29,219 nucleotides of DNA from JBFHDX01 sp041584475 (GCA_041584475.1 JBFHDX010000039.1:1-29219), one strand, 5' to 3'. Counted from the stretch's first letter, positions 16,348-25,412 are shown. The notes: a model not told the origin generated them from the letters alone. Program-made: numbers and translations.

Positions 16348-18042
16348 ATGGAATCGGGTCAAGACGCCAAGACCCAGAGCCCGAAGAAGGCGTTGGCCAT
16401 AGTGCGTCGTGCCATTGCCGCAGAACCCAATGACATCGACCATTGGCGCGCCTATGTCGCGATCCTCGCGCGGACGAGGCGCATCGACATTACCCCGCAG
16501 CTGATCGCTGAACTCGCTTTCTGTCTCGACGAGCCGCTGCTTGCCACGGCGGCGGTCCGTCGTCTTGCCACGAACCTCTTTCTCAGACACCCCGCCGTCA
16601 TGACGCTGTTGAACACGCGTGACGGAATGCGGTTCGCCAATTTCGAGGACACATTGGCGACACCCGGATTCAGGGACCGTCTGTCCGAGCTTTCACATCC
16701 CTTCGTCACCCGGCTAATAACGATCGATCGGATCGCGGACCGCGACGCCGAGTTGTTCCTGTCAACGCTGCGGCGCCATCTTCTGGAGGCCGCCGCGCTC
16801 GACAGCCTCGACAGCTTGCTGTGGCGCAAGGCGCTCGACCTTCTCTGCGCGCTCGCGATTCAGGCGTTCACAAACGAATACGCCTGGCTCGAGAGCGATG
16901 CGGAAAAGCATTCCCTCGCCGTCCTGATCGACACGGCGACCAAGGGAATTGAGGACGGCTCGGTGCCGGCCCGTGAGCTTGTCGCCCTGATCGCTGCTTA
17001 TCGGCCGCTATTCCGGCTTGATCTGGCGGGGCCACTTCGGCGCACGGATGCCGTTGCCGAAACTCCGCTGTGGTCTCGCCTGCTCAGCGTGCAGATCGAC
17101 GAACCGATGGAAGAACTGCGGATCCGCAAGTCGATTGCAGCGCTCACCCCGATCCGGGATCGGGTCTCGCACGCCGTGCGACAGCAATATGAGGATAACC
17201 CGTATCCGCGCTGGATCCACCCGGCGCCGGTCGAGGCAACAAAACCTTGCGCCTATGTTGCGGCCTCGCTCGCCGGCGCTGGGGCGAGTATCCCGTCCCT
17301 GCCTGACGCGCCTTCGATACTGGTCGCCGGGTGCGGAACCGGCCGTGAGCCGATCGAGCTGGCAATGTCGCTTCCCTCCGCACGGATCACCGGGGTCGAT
17401 CTCAGCCTCTCCTCGCTGTCCTACGCCATCCGTAAGGCCGCGTCACTGGGCATCGTCAACATCACCTTTGGCCAAGCGGACATACTCGAACTCGGATGCC
17501 TCGGCCGACGTTTCGACATGATCGTCTCGTCGGGGGTCCTGCACCATCTTCGCCAACCCAAACGCGGCCTCGCGGCTCTCGCGGCCTGCCTGAAGCCGGG
17601 CGGCATCATGAATCTTGCCCTCTACAGCAAGCGGGCACGCGGTTTCGTCTCCACGGCGCAGGCCTTCATCGCGAAACAAGGCCACGTAGGAACCGATGAC
17701 GGCATGCGGCGGGGCCGCTTCGAACTGCTGGCGCTGCCGCCGAACCACCCGGCCCACGCGGTCACGCAATGGCGCGACTTCTATACGCTCTCGTCCTGCC
17801 GCGACCTGCTGTTCCACGTGCAGGAGCATCGCTTCACGCCGAAGGAGATCGACGGTCTCATCCGCGCTGCCGGCTTCAGGTTTCTTGGATTCAGGGGACT
17901 CGAAGCGCGCATACTTGATGCGTATCGCCACCGATTTCCGCAAGATGCGGCCGCCGTCGACCTCGACCTCTGGGAGGAGTTCGAAGCCGACCACCCCGAG
18001 ACGTTCGTTGGTATGTACAAGTTCTGGGTTGCAAAAGGCTGA
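16348..18042 (+). CDS. Helical-repeat (TPR-like) and class I SAM methyltransferase fusion
   Basis: A 564-residue protein. The first 270 residues are alpha-helical with A-L-A-I-V-R-R-A-I-A-A-E-P-N-D type repeats at the start, similar to TPR units. A linker motif Y281-E-D-N-P-Y-P-R-W289 follows; it is common in a family of large bacterial methyltransferases. The Rossmann methyltransferase domain starts near residue 322 with V-A-G-C-G-T-G (326-332), then T-G-V-D-L-S, Q-A-D-I-L-E-L, and V-S-S-G-V-L-H-H-L, the usual SAM-binding series. A C-terminal extension ends in M-Y-K-F-W-V-A. The acceptor substrate is unknown. GAGG lies 7 nt before the ATG at 16348, so this start is preferred over 16213. Codon choice is visibly less G/C-biased at third positions than in the core genes, which hints at a different history. 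Confidence 0.85.
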   Translation: MESGQDAKTQSPKKALAIVRRAIAAEPNDIDHWRAYVAILARTRRIDITPQLIAELAFCLDEPLLATAAVRRLATNLFLRHPAVMTLLNTRDGMRFANFEDTLATPGFRDRLSELSHPFVTRLITIDRIADRDAELFLSTLRRHLLEAAALDSLDSLLWRKALDLLCALAIQAFTNEYAWLESDAEKHSLAVLIDTATKGIEDGSVPARELVALIAAYRPLFRLDLAGPLRRTDAVAETPLWSRLLSVQIDEPMEELRIRKSIAALTPIRDRVSHAVRQQYEDNPYPRWIHPAPVEATKPCAYVAASLAGAGASIPSLPDAPSILVAGCGTGREPIELAMSLPSARITGVDLSLSSLSYAIRKAASLGIVNITFGQADILELGCLGRRFDMIVSSGVLHHLRQPKRGLAALAACLKPGGIMNLALYSKRARGFVSTAQAFIAKQGHVGTDDGMRRGRFELLALPPNHPAHAVTQWRDFYTLSSCRDLLFHVQEHRFTPKEIDGLIRAAGFRFLGFRGLEARILDAYRHRFPQDAAAVDLDLWEEFEADHPETFVGMYKFWVAKG

Positions 18043-18389
18043 GGAGGCGGCTTCTCCGGCACTCCGTTACCCGTACCGCCAACGGTAACCGCCGCCGGGA
18101 AGATGGTGTGCGGGGACACCGCTGACTCGCCGCTCGACGAGGCTCTCGCCGACGCCTACAGGCGAGCATTGGTCGCGTCGGCGGAGCCCGCAAAACCGAA
18201 GGCCGGGATCGGGCAATCCTTCGGGCCACCATGGAGTCAGATGCGGCGACGACGGTTGCTTGTGCAAAGACGGAGCTCCAATCGACGAGCATCTGGAGCC
18301 GTTCGTTTGGGGCTCCGCCAAGCGGCGATTCCGGCTGGCCCGATAGCCGACATCTCGCCGCGCCGCGACGTCCACAATCGCCCCCCGAT
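18043..18389. other. Convergent intergenic region without a recognisable gene
   Basis: This 347-nt gap lies between the methyltransferase and tyrosine phenol-lyase stops. Open frames in it have no recognisable domain and no ribosome site. It contains a small hairpin, TACCG-CCAA-CGGTA (18074-18087), soon after the methyltransferase stop. A perfect 6-bp inverted repeat, GGAGCC/GGCTCC (18295-18316), sits on the phenol-lyase side. These could be 3'-end structures of the two genes. Confidence 0.4.
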
Positions 18390-19778
18390 TCAGGAATCTA
18401 TCTCTTCGAATCGGCCGCGGAAGAAGCGCAGGTATTCGGGCTCGAAAGTAAACCGGAGGCCCTTGATCCGGTCCGCCTCGGCCATGACCCTGGCGACGCT
18501 GTCTACGACCACGTCCATGTGGGCCTGGGTGTATACGCGCCGCGGCAGGGCGAGGCGCACCAGCTCCAGCTTGGGCATGTGATTCTCGCCGGTCTTCTTG
18601 TCGCGCCCCGCCGAGACCGCGCCACGCTCCATCGACCGGACGCCGGTGTCGAGATAGAGCGCCGCGGCCAGCGCCTGGGCCGGGAACCGCTGCTGCGGAA
18701 TATGGGGCAGGATCGCCCTTGCATCGAGGAACACCGCATGGCCCCCGATCGGCACCACGATAGGCACGCCCCGATCCTGCAGGTTGCGGCCCAGATATTC
18801 GACCTGCCCGACACGCGCCCGGATGTGATCGTCCTGCACGCTCTCGGCGATGCCGATGGCCAGCGCCTCCATATCGCGGCCCGCCATGCCGCCATAGGTG
18901 TGAAGTCCCTCGTAGACCACGACCAGATTGCAGGCTCGTTCATACAGCTCTTCGTCGTTGACCGCGAGGAAGCCTCCGATATTGACCATCGCGTCCTTCT
19001 TCGCCGACATGGTCGCCGCGTCGGTCAGCGCGCAGAGCTCGTGCACGATGTCGCGAACCGACCGGTCCGCGTACCCGTGCTCGCGCTGCTGGATGAAATA
19101 GGCGTTCTCGGCGACGCGGGTCATGTCATGGACGATCCGGATGCCGTGCCCGTCGCACCACTTGCGCAGCTGCTTCAGGTTCCGGAGCGAGATCGGCTGT
19201 CCGCCGGCCATATTCACGCAGGTGGCGATGCAGACATAGGGAATCCGCTCCGCGCCGACGCGTTCGACCAGGGCGTCCAGCTTGTCGAAATCGACGTCGC
19301 CCTTGAACGGATGGGTCGAAGCCGGATCGTGCGCCTCGTCGATGATGACGTCGACGAAGGTCCCGCCGGCGAGCTCCTGATGCAGCCGCGTGGTCGTGAA
19401 ATACATGTTGCCGGGGATGTAGTCGCCCTCCGAGATCAGGCATTGCGAGAGGATGTTCTCGGCGCCGCGTCCCTGGTGGGTCGGCACGGTGAGCCGGTAC
19501 GAATAGTGCGCCTCGACGGTATCGCGCAGATGGTAGAAGTTGCGGCTTCCGGCATAGGCCTCGTCGCCCAACATCAGGCCGGCCCATTGCCGGTCCGACA
19601 TGGCGCCGGTTCCGGAATCGGTCAGCAGGTCGATATAGACGTCCTCGGATTTCAGGAGAAAGGTATTGTAGCCCGCGTCGGCGATCGCTTTCCGGCGCTC
19701 CTCGACCGTCGTCATCTTGAGGAGCTCGACCATCTTGATCTTATACGGCTCGGCCCAGGGGCCGGTCTGTGAGGCCAT
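18390..19778 (-). CDS. tpl: Tyrosine phenol-lyase (beta-tyrosinase)
   Basis: PLP enzyme of the tryptophanase/tyrosine phenol-lyase family, 462 residues against about 456 for Citrobacter TPL. It would split L-tyrosine to phenol, pyruvate and ammonia in the cytosol. The PLP lysine is K261 in M-S-A-K-K-D. Residues that separate the two activities follow TPL: T128 in Y-F-T-T-T-R (T124 in Citrobacter; Asp in E. coli TnaA), R385 in S-M-E-R-G (R381; Ile in TnaA) and F452-F453 in L-R-F-F (F448-F449; H-F in TnaA). The catalytic tyrosine is Y75 in G-D-E-A-Y-A-G-S. GGGAG lies 8 nt before the ATG. The open frame runs far upstream of 19778, but that part is antisense to the next gene. No TyrR-type box or transporter is seen nearby. 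Confidence 0.9.
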   Translation of the reverse strand: MASQTGPWAEPYKIKMVELLKMTTVEERRKAIADAGYNTFLLKSEDVYIDLLTDSGTGAMSDRQWAGLMLGDEAYAGSRNFYHLRDTVEAHYSYRLTVPTHQGRGAENILSQCLISEGDYIPGNMYFTTTRLHQELAGGTFVDVIIDEAHDPASTHPFKGDVDFDKLDALVERVGAERIPYVCIATCVNMAGGQPISLRNLKQLRKWCDGHGIRIVHDMTRVAENAYFIQQREHGYADRSVRDIVHELCALTDAATMSAKKDAMVNIGGFLAVNDEELYERACNLVVVYEGLHTYGGMAGRDMEALAIGIAESVQDDHIRARVGQVEYLGRNLQDRGVPIVVPIGGHAVFLDARAILPHIPQQRFPAQALAAALYLDTGVRSMERGAVSAGRDKKTGENHMPKLELVRLALPRRVYTQAHMDVVVDSVARVMAEADRIKGLRFTFEPEYLRFFRGRFEEIDS

Positions 19779-20057
19779 GTTTCCACTCCCTTGCGCTCTG
19801 AAGGCTGACGGTTCTGAAGCGGGGCCGGGAATGATCCCGTAGGCCGGGCGGCCCGACGGAGTCCCTGGCGTTCCGGCCGGCACCGATAATATCATCGCCC
19901 GGCACAGACTCAGCCAGGATTGCAGGATCCTCCTTGACGGTTGTACGCCGTTGCCGCCACAAAGTCCCCAACTCTCGCTCGACTGTCGCCGCCGTGATGG
20001 GCTAAACACTCCCCACTCTCGCCGGCCGCTGTGCCCGGCGCGTAACCGCATTTGGAC
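19779..20057. other. Divergent control region of tpl and the aminotransferase operon
   Basis: A 279-nt gap between divergent genes, so both promoters should lie here. On the plus strand TTGACG (19934-19939) is a fair -35 but no good -10 follows. On the minus strand TATTAT (around 19887-19892) is a possible -10 with a weak -35. No obvious operator palindrome, TyrR box or riboswitch fold was recognised. Confidence 0.35.
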
Positions 20058-21293
20058 ATGATCGACGATTTCCATCGCATCAAACGGCTGCCGCCCTACG
20101 TCTTCGCCGAGGTCAACGAGATGAAGGCGCGCGCCCGCGCGGCCGGCGACGATATCATCGATTTCGGCATGGGCAATCCGGACTCGCCGACGCCGCAGCA
20201 TATCGTCGACAAGCTGTGCGAGACGGTGCAGAACCCGCGCACGCACCGGTACTCGACGAGTCGCGGCATTCCGGGCCTGCGGCGCGCGCTTGCGGCCTAT
20301 TACGACCGCCGCTTCAACGTCGAGCTCGATCCGGACCGCGAAGTGCTGGTCACGCTGGGCTCCAAGGAGGGGCTGGCCAACCTCGCGCAGGCGATCACCA
20401 GCCCCGGCGACGTGGTGCTGGTGCCGAACCCGAGCTACCCGATCCACCATTTCGGCTTCATCATCGCCGGCGCGGCGATCCGCTCGCTGCCGGCCAGGGT
20501 GGCGACGCCCGAGGACCGCGCCGAGTTCATGGCGGCGCTGGAGCGCGCCGTCCACCACTCGATACCGCGGCCGGAAGCGCTGGTGCTGAACTTCCCGTCG
20601 AACCCGACGGCGCAGGTGGTCGACCTCGGCTTCTACGACGAGGTCGTCGGCTTCTGCCGCATCCACGGCATCTACATCATGTCGGACATCGCCTACGCCG
20701 AGATCTATTTCGACGGCACCCCGCCGCCGTCGATCCTCCAGATCCCCGAGGCGCGCGACATTGCCGTCGAGTTCTCGTCGCTGTCCAAGACCTATTCGAT
20801 GCCGGGCTGGCGGATCGGTTTCGCGGCGGGCAACCGCCGGCTGATCGCGGCCCTGGCGCGGATCAAGTCGTACCTCGACTACGGCGCCTTCACGCCGATC
20901 CAGGTCGCGGCGACCGCCGCGCTCAACGGCCCGCAGGACTGCATCGACGACATCCGCAACGTCTATCGGGAACGCCGCGACGTGCTCGTCGACGGGCTCG
21001 CCGCCGCGGGCTGGGAGATCCCCTCGCCGCCCGCGACGATGTTCGCCTGGGCCCCGATCCCGCCCCAGTTCGCGCATCTCGGCTCGCTCGAATTCTCGAA
21101 GCTGCTGCTGCGCGAAGCCAAGGTCGCGGTTTCGCCGGGGCTGGGATTCGGCGAGTATGGCGACGATCACGTGCGCATCGCACTGGTCGAGAACCTGCAC
21201 CGCACGCGGCAGGCGGTGCGCAGCATCAAGGCCTTCTTGAAGGCGGCCGGGAGCAACGTCGGCCGGCGCCGGGGAAAGGCGGCAAGCGGATGA
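20058..21293 (+). CDS. Class I/II PLP aminotransferase (AlaC / LL-DAP aminotransferase-like)
   Basis: Fold-type I aminotransferase of 411 residues. Features are D-F-G-M-G-N-P-D near the N-terminus, H-R-Y-S-T-S-R-G-I-P-G-L-R, P-N-P-S-Y-P-I-H, N-F-P-S-N-P-T-A, D-I-A-Y-A-E-I-Y, the PLP lysine K244 in S-S-L-S-K-T-Y-S-M-P-G-W-R, and the carboxylate-binding Arg in H-V-R-I-A-L-V-E-N. The sequence resembles the glutamate-pyruvate transaminase AlaC. Automated annotation often calls this group LL-diaminopimelate aminotransferase; I see no proof of that activity. It overlaps hom by 4 nt (ATGA), suggesting a role in aspartate-family or branched amino-acid metabolism. An in-frame TTG at 20052 is an alternative start. 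Confidence 0.9.
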   Translation: MIDDFHRIKRLPPYVFAEVNEMKARARAAGDDIIDFGMGNPDSPTPQHIVDKLCETVQNPRTHRYSTSRGIPGLRRALAAYYDRRFNVELDPDREVLVTLGSKEGLANLAQAITSPGDVVLVPNPSYPIHHFGFIIAGAAIRSLPARVATPEDRAEFMAALERAVHHSIPRPEALVLNFPSNPTAQVVDLGFYDEVVGFCRIHGIYIMSDIAYAEIYFDGTPPPSILQIPEARDIAVEFSSLSKTYSMPGWRIGFAAGNRRLIAALARIKSYLDYGAFTPIQVAATAALNGPQDCIDDIRNVYRERRDVLVDGLAAAGWEIPSPPATMFAWAPIPPQFAHLGSLEFSKLLLREAKVAVSPGLGFGEYGDDHVRIALVENLHRTRQAVRSIKAFLKAAGSNVGRRRGKAASG

Positions 21294-22582
21294 GCGGGAC
21301 CTGCAGGATCGCGATCGCCGGCCTCGGCACGGTCGGCGCGGGCACGGTGCGGATCCTCGCCGAGCAGGCGGAGCTCCTGGCGTTGCGTGCCGGCCGGCCG
21401 CTCGCCGTGGTCGCGGTCTCGGCACGCAACCGCAGCGCCGATCGCGGCGTCGACATTACGCGCTACGACTGGTTCGACGATGCCGTCGACATGGCGCGCA
21501 GCGCCGACGTCGACGCGGTCGTCGAGCTGATCGGCGGCAGCGACGGCGCCGCCAAGGCGGTCTGCGAGGCGGCGATCGCCGCCGGCCGCCACGTCGTTAC
21601 CGCCAACAAGGCGATGCTCGCGATACACGGTACCGCGCTCGCGCGCAGCGCCGAGAGCGCCGGCGTCACGCTCGCCTACGAGGGCGCGGTCGCCGGCGGC
21701 ATTCCGGCGATCCGGGCGCTGCGCGAAGGGCTTGCCGCGAACCGGTTGCAGCGGCTGCAGGGCATCCTCAACGGCACCTGCAACTACATCCTGACGGTGA
21801 TGCGCGAGACCGGCCGCGAATTCGACGAAGTGCTCGCCGAGGCGCAATCGCTGGGCTACGCGGAGGCCGATCCAAGCTTCGACATCGACGGCATCGATGC
21901 CGCCCACAAGCTTGCGCTGCTGTCGAGCGTCGCGTTCGGCTCGGAGGTCGATTTCGCCGGCGTCTACACCGAGGGCATCCGCAACATCACGCCCATGGAC
22001 ATCGAGTACGCCGGCGAGCTCGGCTACCGCATCAAGCTGCTGGGCATCGCCGAGCTCGACGAGGACGGAATCCACCAGCGCGTGCACCCGGCGATGGTCC
22101 CGGCCGAAGCGCCGATCGCAGCCGTCGAGGGCGTGTACAACGGCATCGTCAGCGAAGGCGATTTCGTCGGCACGACAGTGCTCGAGGGCCGCGGCGCCGG
22201 CGCCGGCCCCACCGCCTCGGCGGTCGTCGGCGATCTGGTCGACATCGCCAGCGGACGGCATGCGCCGACCTTCGGCATCCCGGCCTCGCAACTGCAGCCG
22301 ATCAAATCGCTGCCGATGGACCGCCACGTCGGTCCCTATTACGTGCGCCTGATGGTGATCGACAAGCCGGGCGTCTTCGCCGACATCGCCGCCACCTTGC
22401 GCGATGCCGAGATCTCGTTCGAATCGGTGCTGCAGCGCAGCCGTGCGCCGGGCGACGTGGTGCCGGTGGTGCTGACGACGCACGAGACGTCGGAGGCGGC
22501 AATGCAGCGGGCGCTGGCGGAGATCGTCCACATCGAGGCGGTGCGCGAGACGCCGCACATGATCCGCATCGAACGCAGCTGA
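21290..22582 (+). CDS. hom: Homoserine dehydrogenase
   Basis: Reduces aspartate 4-semialdehyde to homoserine with NAD(P)H, on the path to threonine, methionine and isoleucine. The 430 residues contain an N-terminal nucleotide-binding fold with I-A-G-L-G-T-V-G-A-G-T-V (9-20), the T-A-N-K-A-M-L block, and the catalytic domain with L-N-G-T-C-N-Y-I-L and Y-A-E-A-D-P-S-F-D-I-D-G-I-D-A-A-H-K. A C-terminal ACT domain (from about residue 352, Y-V-R-L-M-V-I-D-K-P-G-V-F) usually gives threonine feedback inhibition. It is a stand-alone enzyme, not fused to aspartokinase. It is coupled to the upstream aminotransferase and followed after 45 nt by glpX. Confidence 0.96.
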   Translation: MSGTCRIAIAGLGTVGAGTVRILAEQAELLALRAGRPLAVVAVSARNRSADRGVDITRYDWFDDAVDMARSADVDAVVELIGGSDGAAKAVCEAAIAAGRHVVTANKAMLAIHGTALARSAESAGVTLAYEGAVAGGIPAIRALREGLAANRLQRLQGILNGTCNYILTVMRETGREFDEVLAEAQSLGYAEADPSFDIDGIDAAHKLALLSSVAFGSEVDFAGVYTEGIRNITPMDIEYAGELGYRIKLLGIAELDEDGIHQRVHPAMVPAEAPIAAVEGVYNGIVSEGDFVGTTVLEGRGAGAGPTASAVVGDLVDIASGRHAPTFGIPASQLQPIKSLPMDRHVGPYYVRLMVIDKPGVFADIAATLRDAEISFESVLQRSRAPGDVVPVVLTTHETSEAAMQRALAEIVHIEAVRETPHMIRIERS

Positions 22583-22627
22583 CTCCCGTCGGCCGCCCGT
22601 GGCGGCACGGGATGCATGGAGGACAGG

Positions 22628-23620
22628 ATGGCCCGGAACACAGGCATGATGGATCGCAACCTGGCGCTGGAAGCGGTGCGGGTCACCGAAGCGGCGGCGC
22701 TGGCGGCATCGCGCTGGATGGGCCGCGGCGACGAGAAGGCCGCGGACCAGGCCGCGGTCGACGCCATGCGGCGGGCGCTCAACAGCCTGGCGATCGAGGG
22801 CACGGTCGTCATCGGCGAGGGCGAGCGCGACGAGGCGCCGATGCTGTATATCGGCGAAAAGGTCGGCCTCGGCGAAGGCCCGCAGATCGACATCGCGCTG
22901 GATCCGCTCGAGGGTACGACGATCACCGCCAAGGGCGGGGCCAACGCGCTCGCCGTCGTCGCCATGGGGGAGGCCGGGAACTTCCTCTATTCGCCCGACG
23001 TCTACATGGAGAAGATCGCGGTCGGCGGCGGCCTGCCGGCGGGCGTCGTCGACCTCGACGCGCCGGTCGCCGACAACCTCGCCAGCCTGTCGAAGGCAAG
23101 CGGCAAGGAACTCTCCGACATCGTCGCCTGCATCCTCGACCGGCCGCGCCACGCCGAGCTGATCGAACAGACGCGCAAGGCGGGGGCGCGCATCATGCTG
23201 ATCACCGACGGCGATGTCGCCGGCGTGATCGCGACGGCCATGTCGGACAGCCCGGTCGACATCTATTACGGAACCGGCGGCGCGCCCGAGGGCGTTCTCG
23301 CCGCGGCGGCGCTGCGCTGCATCGGCGGGCAGATGCAGGGACGGCTGGTGTTCCGCAACGACGAGGAGCGCGCGCGGGCCGATCGCTGCGGCATCGCCGA
23401 CCTAAAGCGCAAATACGACACGACGGATCTGGCCGGCGGCGACGTCATGTTCGCCGCCACCGGCGTGACCGACGGACCGATGCTGCGCGGCGTGCGGCGC
23501 GGCGTCGGTACGGCGCGCACGCAATCGATGGTGATGCGCTCGAAGACCGGCACCGTGCGCATCATCGAGACGCGGCACGATTTCACGCGAAAATCTGGGT
23601 TCGAGCCGATGGATGTCTGA
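22628..23620 (+). CDS. glpX: Class II fructose-1,6-bisphosphatase GlpX
   Basis: Dephosphorylates fructose 1,6-bisphosphate in gluconeogenesis; some family members also act on sedoheptulose bisphosphate. The 330 residues show the lithium-sensitive phosphatase fold motifs: V-I-G-E-G-E-R-D-E-A-P (61-71), L-D-P-L-E-G-T-T (91-98), the G-G-A-P-E-G-V-L block and I-T-D-G-D-V-A-G. Two starts are possible, 22616 and 22628. The second is preferred because GGAGG (22618-22622) lies 5 nt before it. Its last 8 nt overlap recJ. Position between hom and recJ is a typical alphaproteobacterial arrangement. Confidence 0.96.
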   Translation: MARNTGMMDRNLALEAVRVTEAAALAASRWMGRGDEKAADQAAVDAMRRALNSLAIEGTVVIGEGERDEAPMLYIGEKVGLGEGPQIDIALDPLEGTTITAKGGANALAVVAMGEAGNFLYSPDVYMEKIAVGGGLPAGVVDLDAPVADNLASLSKASGKELSDIVACILDRPRHAELIEQTRKAGARIMLITDGDVAGVIATAMSDSPVDIYYGTGGAPEGVLAAAALRCIGGQMQGRLVFRNDEERARADRCGIADLKRKYDTTDLAGGDVMFAATGVTDGPMLRGVRRGVGTARTQSMVMRSKTGTVRIIETRHDFTRKSGFEPMDV

Positions 23621-25412
23621 GGCGGCGGCGCGCGCTGTGGGCACCGGCGCGACGGTGCTCGGCGTCGAGCGCTCGGTCGGCGGGCGCCGCTGGTATTCGC
23701 GCGACATCGACAGCCGGCTCGCCATGGCGCTGGCCCAGCGCTTCGGGCTGCCGGAGATCGTCGGGCGCGTCATGTCGGCCCGCGGTATCGGCCTCGACGC
23801 CGCCGAGAGCTGGCTCGATCCGACGTTGCGGCGGCTACTGCCCGACCCGCTGCATCTGCGCGACATGGAGGTCGCAGCGCGGCGACTGGCGGATACGGTT
23901 CGGCGCGGCGAGACGATCGCCGTGTTCGGCGATTACGACGTCGACGGCGCCACCTCCTCGGCGCTGCTGAAGCGGTTCTTCGAGGCGGTCGGGGCGCGCG
24001 TGATCACCTATATCCCGGATCGCCTGAAGGAGGGCTACGGCCCCAACGCCCCGGCGTTGCTGGCGCTGCAGAGGAAGGGAGCGGCGCTGGCGATAACGGT
24101 CGACTGTGGCATCACCGCGTTCGAGCCGCTTGCCGCAGCGGCCGAAGCGGGATTCCCGGTGATCGTCGTCGATCACCACGTCGCCGAGCCGCGCCTGCCG
24201 CCGGCGCTTGCGGTGATCAACCCGAACCGGCTGGACGACGACAGTCCACACGGCCAGCTCGCCGCCGTCGGCGTCGCCTTCCTGCTCGCCGTCGAGGTCA
24301 ACCGGACGCTGCGCACGCAAGGCTGGTACGCGAACCGCGAAGAGCCGGACCTACTCGCATGGCTCGACCTCGTCGCGCTCGGCACGGTCTGCGATGTCGT
24401 GCCGCTGACCGGCGTCAATCGCGCCCTCGTCGCACAGGGACTCAAGGTCATGGCGCGCCGCGGCAATCCCGGTCTTGCGGCGCTCGCCGACGTCGCCCGC
24501 CTCGACGAGACCCCCGAGGCGTGGCATGCCGGCTACCTGCTGGGACCCCGCGTCAATGCGGGCGGACGGGTCGGCGAGGCGGGCATGGGGACCGCCCTGC
24601 TGTCCGCCGCCAGCTATGCCGAAGCGTTGCCGCTGGCGCAGCGGCTCGATGCCTTCAACGAGGAGCGCCGCGCCATCGAGGCGGCGTGCCTCGAGGAGGC
24701 GGTCGCGCTCGCCGAGTCGGGGGCGGCGATCGGGGACGGGCTCGTCTACGCCTCGGCCGAGGGCTGGCACCCGGGCGTGATCGGCATCGTCGCCGGCCGC
24801 CTCAAGGAGCGCTACAACCGGCCCGCCTGCGTCGTCGCCCGCGACGGCGGCGTCGGCAAGGGCTCGGGCCGCTCGGTCGCCGGCGTCGATCTGGGCGCCG
24901 CGGTGATCGCCGCGCGGCAGTCCGGGCTGCTGATCAATGGCGGCGGTCATGCCATGGCGGCGGGCTTCACGATCGCGGCCGATCGCGAGGCCGATTTCCG
25001 CGCCTTCCTCGCCGAGCGGATCCTGGGCCAGACCGGCCCCGGCGGACCGCAGCCCGAACTCGGGCTTGACGGCACGATCCAGCCGCGCGGCGCCACGGTC
25101 GAGCTCGTCGAGGCGCTGCAGCGGCTGGCGCCGTTCGGCGCCGGCAACCGCGAGCCCCGCTTCGCCCTGCCCGCGGTGCGCATCGTCCAGGCCGACGTGG
25201 TCGGCGACGACCACGTGCGCTGCATCGTCGCCGGCGAGGACGGCGGGCGGCTGAAGACGATCGCCTTCCGCTGCGTCGGTCGGCCGCTCGGCCAGGCGCT
25301 GCTGGCGAAGGGCGGCGCGCCGATTCATCTGGCCGGTCAGCTGCGCGTCGATCGCTGGCAGGGACGGGAGTCGGTTCAGTTCATCGTCGACGATGCGGCG
25401 GCGGCCGACTGA
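23613..25412 (+). CDS. recJ: Single-stranded-DNA exonuclease RecJ
   Basis: 5'-to-3' exonuclease on single-stranded DNA used in RecF-type recombination and mismatch repair. The 599 residues carry the DHH phosphoesterase motifs: D107-Y-D109-V-D111-G, D164-C-G-I-T, D187-H188-H189-V, and G-T-V-C-D-V-V-P-L. The DHHA1 part has G-S-G-R-S and G-G-H-A-M-A-A-G. A C-terminal OB-fold ends with V-Q-F-I-V-D-D. The ATG lies within the end of glpX, so expression is coupled. It ends 9 nt before the stop of a convergent hydrolase gene. Confidence 0.96.
   Translation: MSEAAARAVGTGATVLGVERSVGGRRWYSRDIDSRLAMALAQRFGLPEIVGRVMSARGIGLDAAESWLDPTLRRLLPDPLHLRDMEVAARRLADTVRRGETIAVFGDYDVDGATSSALLKRFFEAVGARVITYIPDRLKEGYGPNAPALLALQRKGAALAITVDCGITAFEPLAAAAEAGFPVIVVDHHVAEPRLPPALAVINPNRLDDDSPHGQLAAVGVAFLLAVEVNRTLRTQGWYANREEPDLLAWLDLVALGTVCDVVPLTGVNRALVAQGLKVMARRGNPGLAALADVARLDETPEAWHAGYLLGPRVNAGGRVGEAGMGTALLSAASYAEALPLAQRLDAFNEERRAIEAACLEEAVALAESGAAIGDGLVYASAEGWHPGVIGIVAGRLKERYNRPACVVARDGGVGKGSGRSVAGVDLGAAVIAARQSGLLINGGGHAMAAGFTIAADREADFRAFLAERILGQTGPGGPQPELGLDGTIQPRGATVELVEALQRLAPFGAGNREPRFALPAVRIVQADVVGDDHVRCIVAGEDGGRLKTIAFRCVGRPLGQALLAKGGAPIHLAGQLRVDRWQGRESVQFIVDDAAAAD

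Noticed and set aside
18103..18582. Open frame of 159 codons starting in the methyltransferase-tpl gap
   Set aside because: It runs into the antisense of tpl, has no known motif and no Shine-Dalgarno.
18390..19778. Calling the PLP lyase tryptophanase
   Set aside because: The residues equivalent to TnaA Asp137, its Ile at the Arg381 position and His463 are Thr, Arg and Phe, as in tyrosine phenol-lyase.
19779..20057. TyrR-type operator for tpl
   Set aside because: No TGTAAA-N6-TTTACA-like sequence could be found in the divergent gap.
20058..21293. Firm assignment as LL-diaminopimelate aminotransferase (dapL)
   Set aside because: The sequence is closer to AlaC-type transaminases, and nothing in the window supports a diaminopimelate role.
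19779..21425. Upstream extension of the tyrosine phenol-lyase frame, antisense to the aminotransferase
   Set aside because: The family start with Shine-Dalgarno is at 19778. The extension has no domain and lies opposite a conserved gene.
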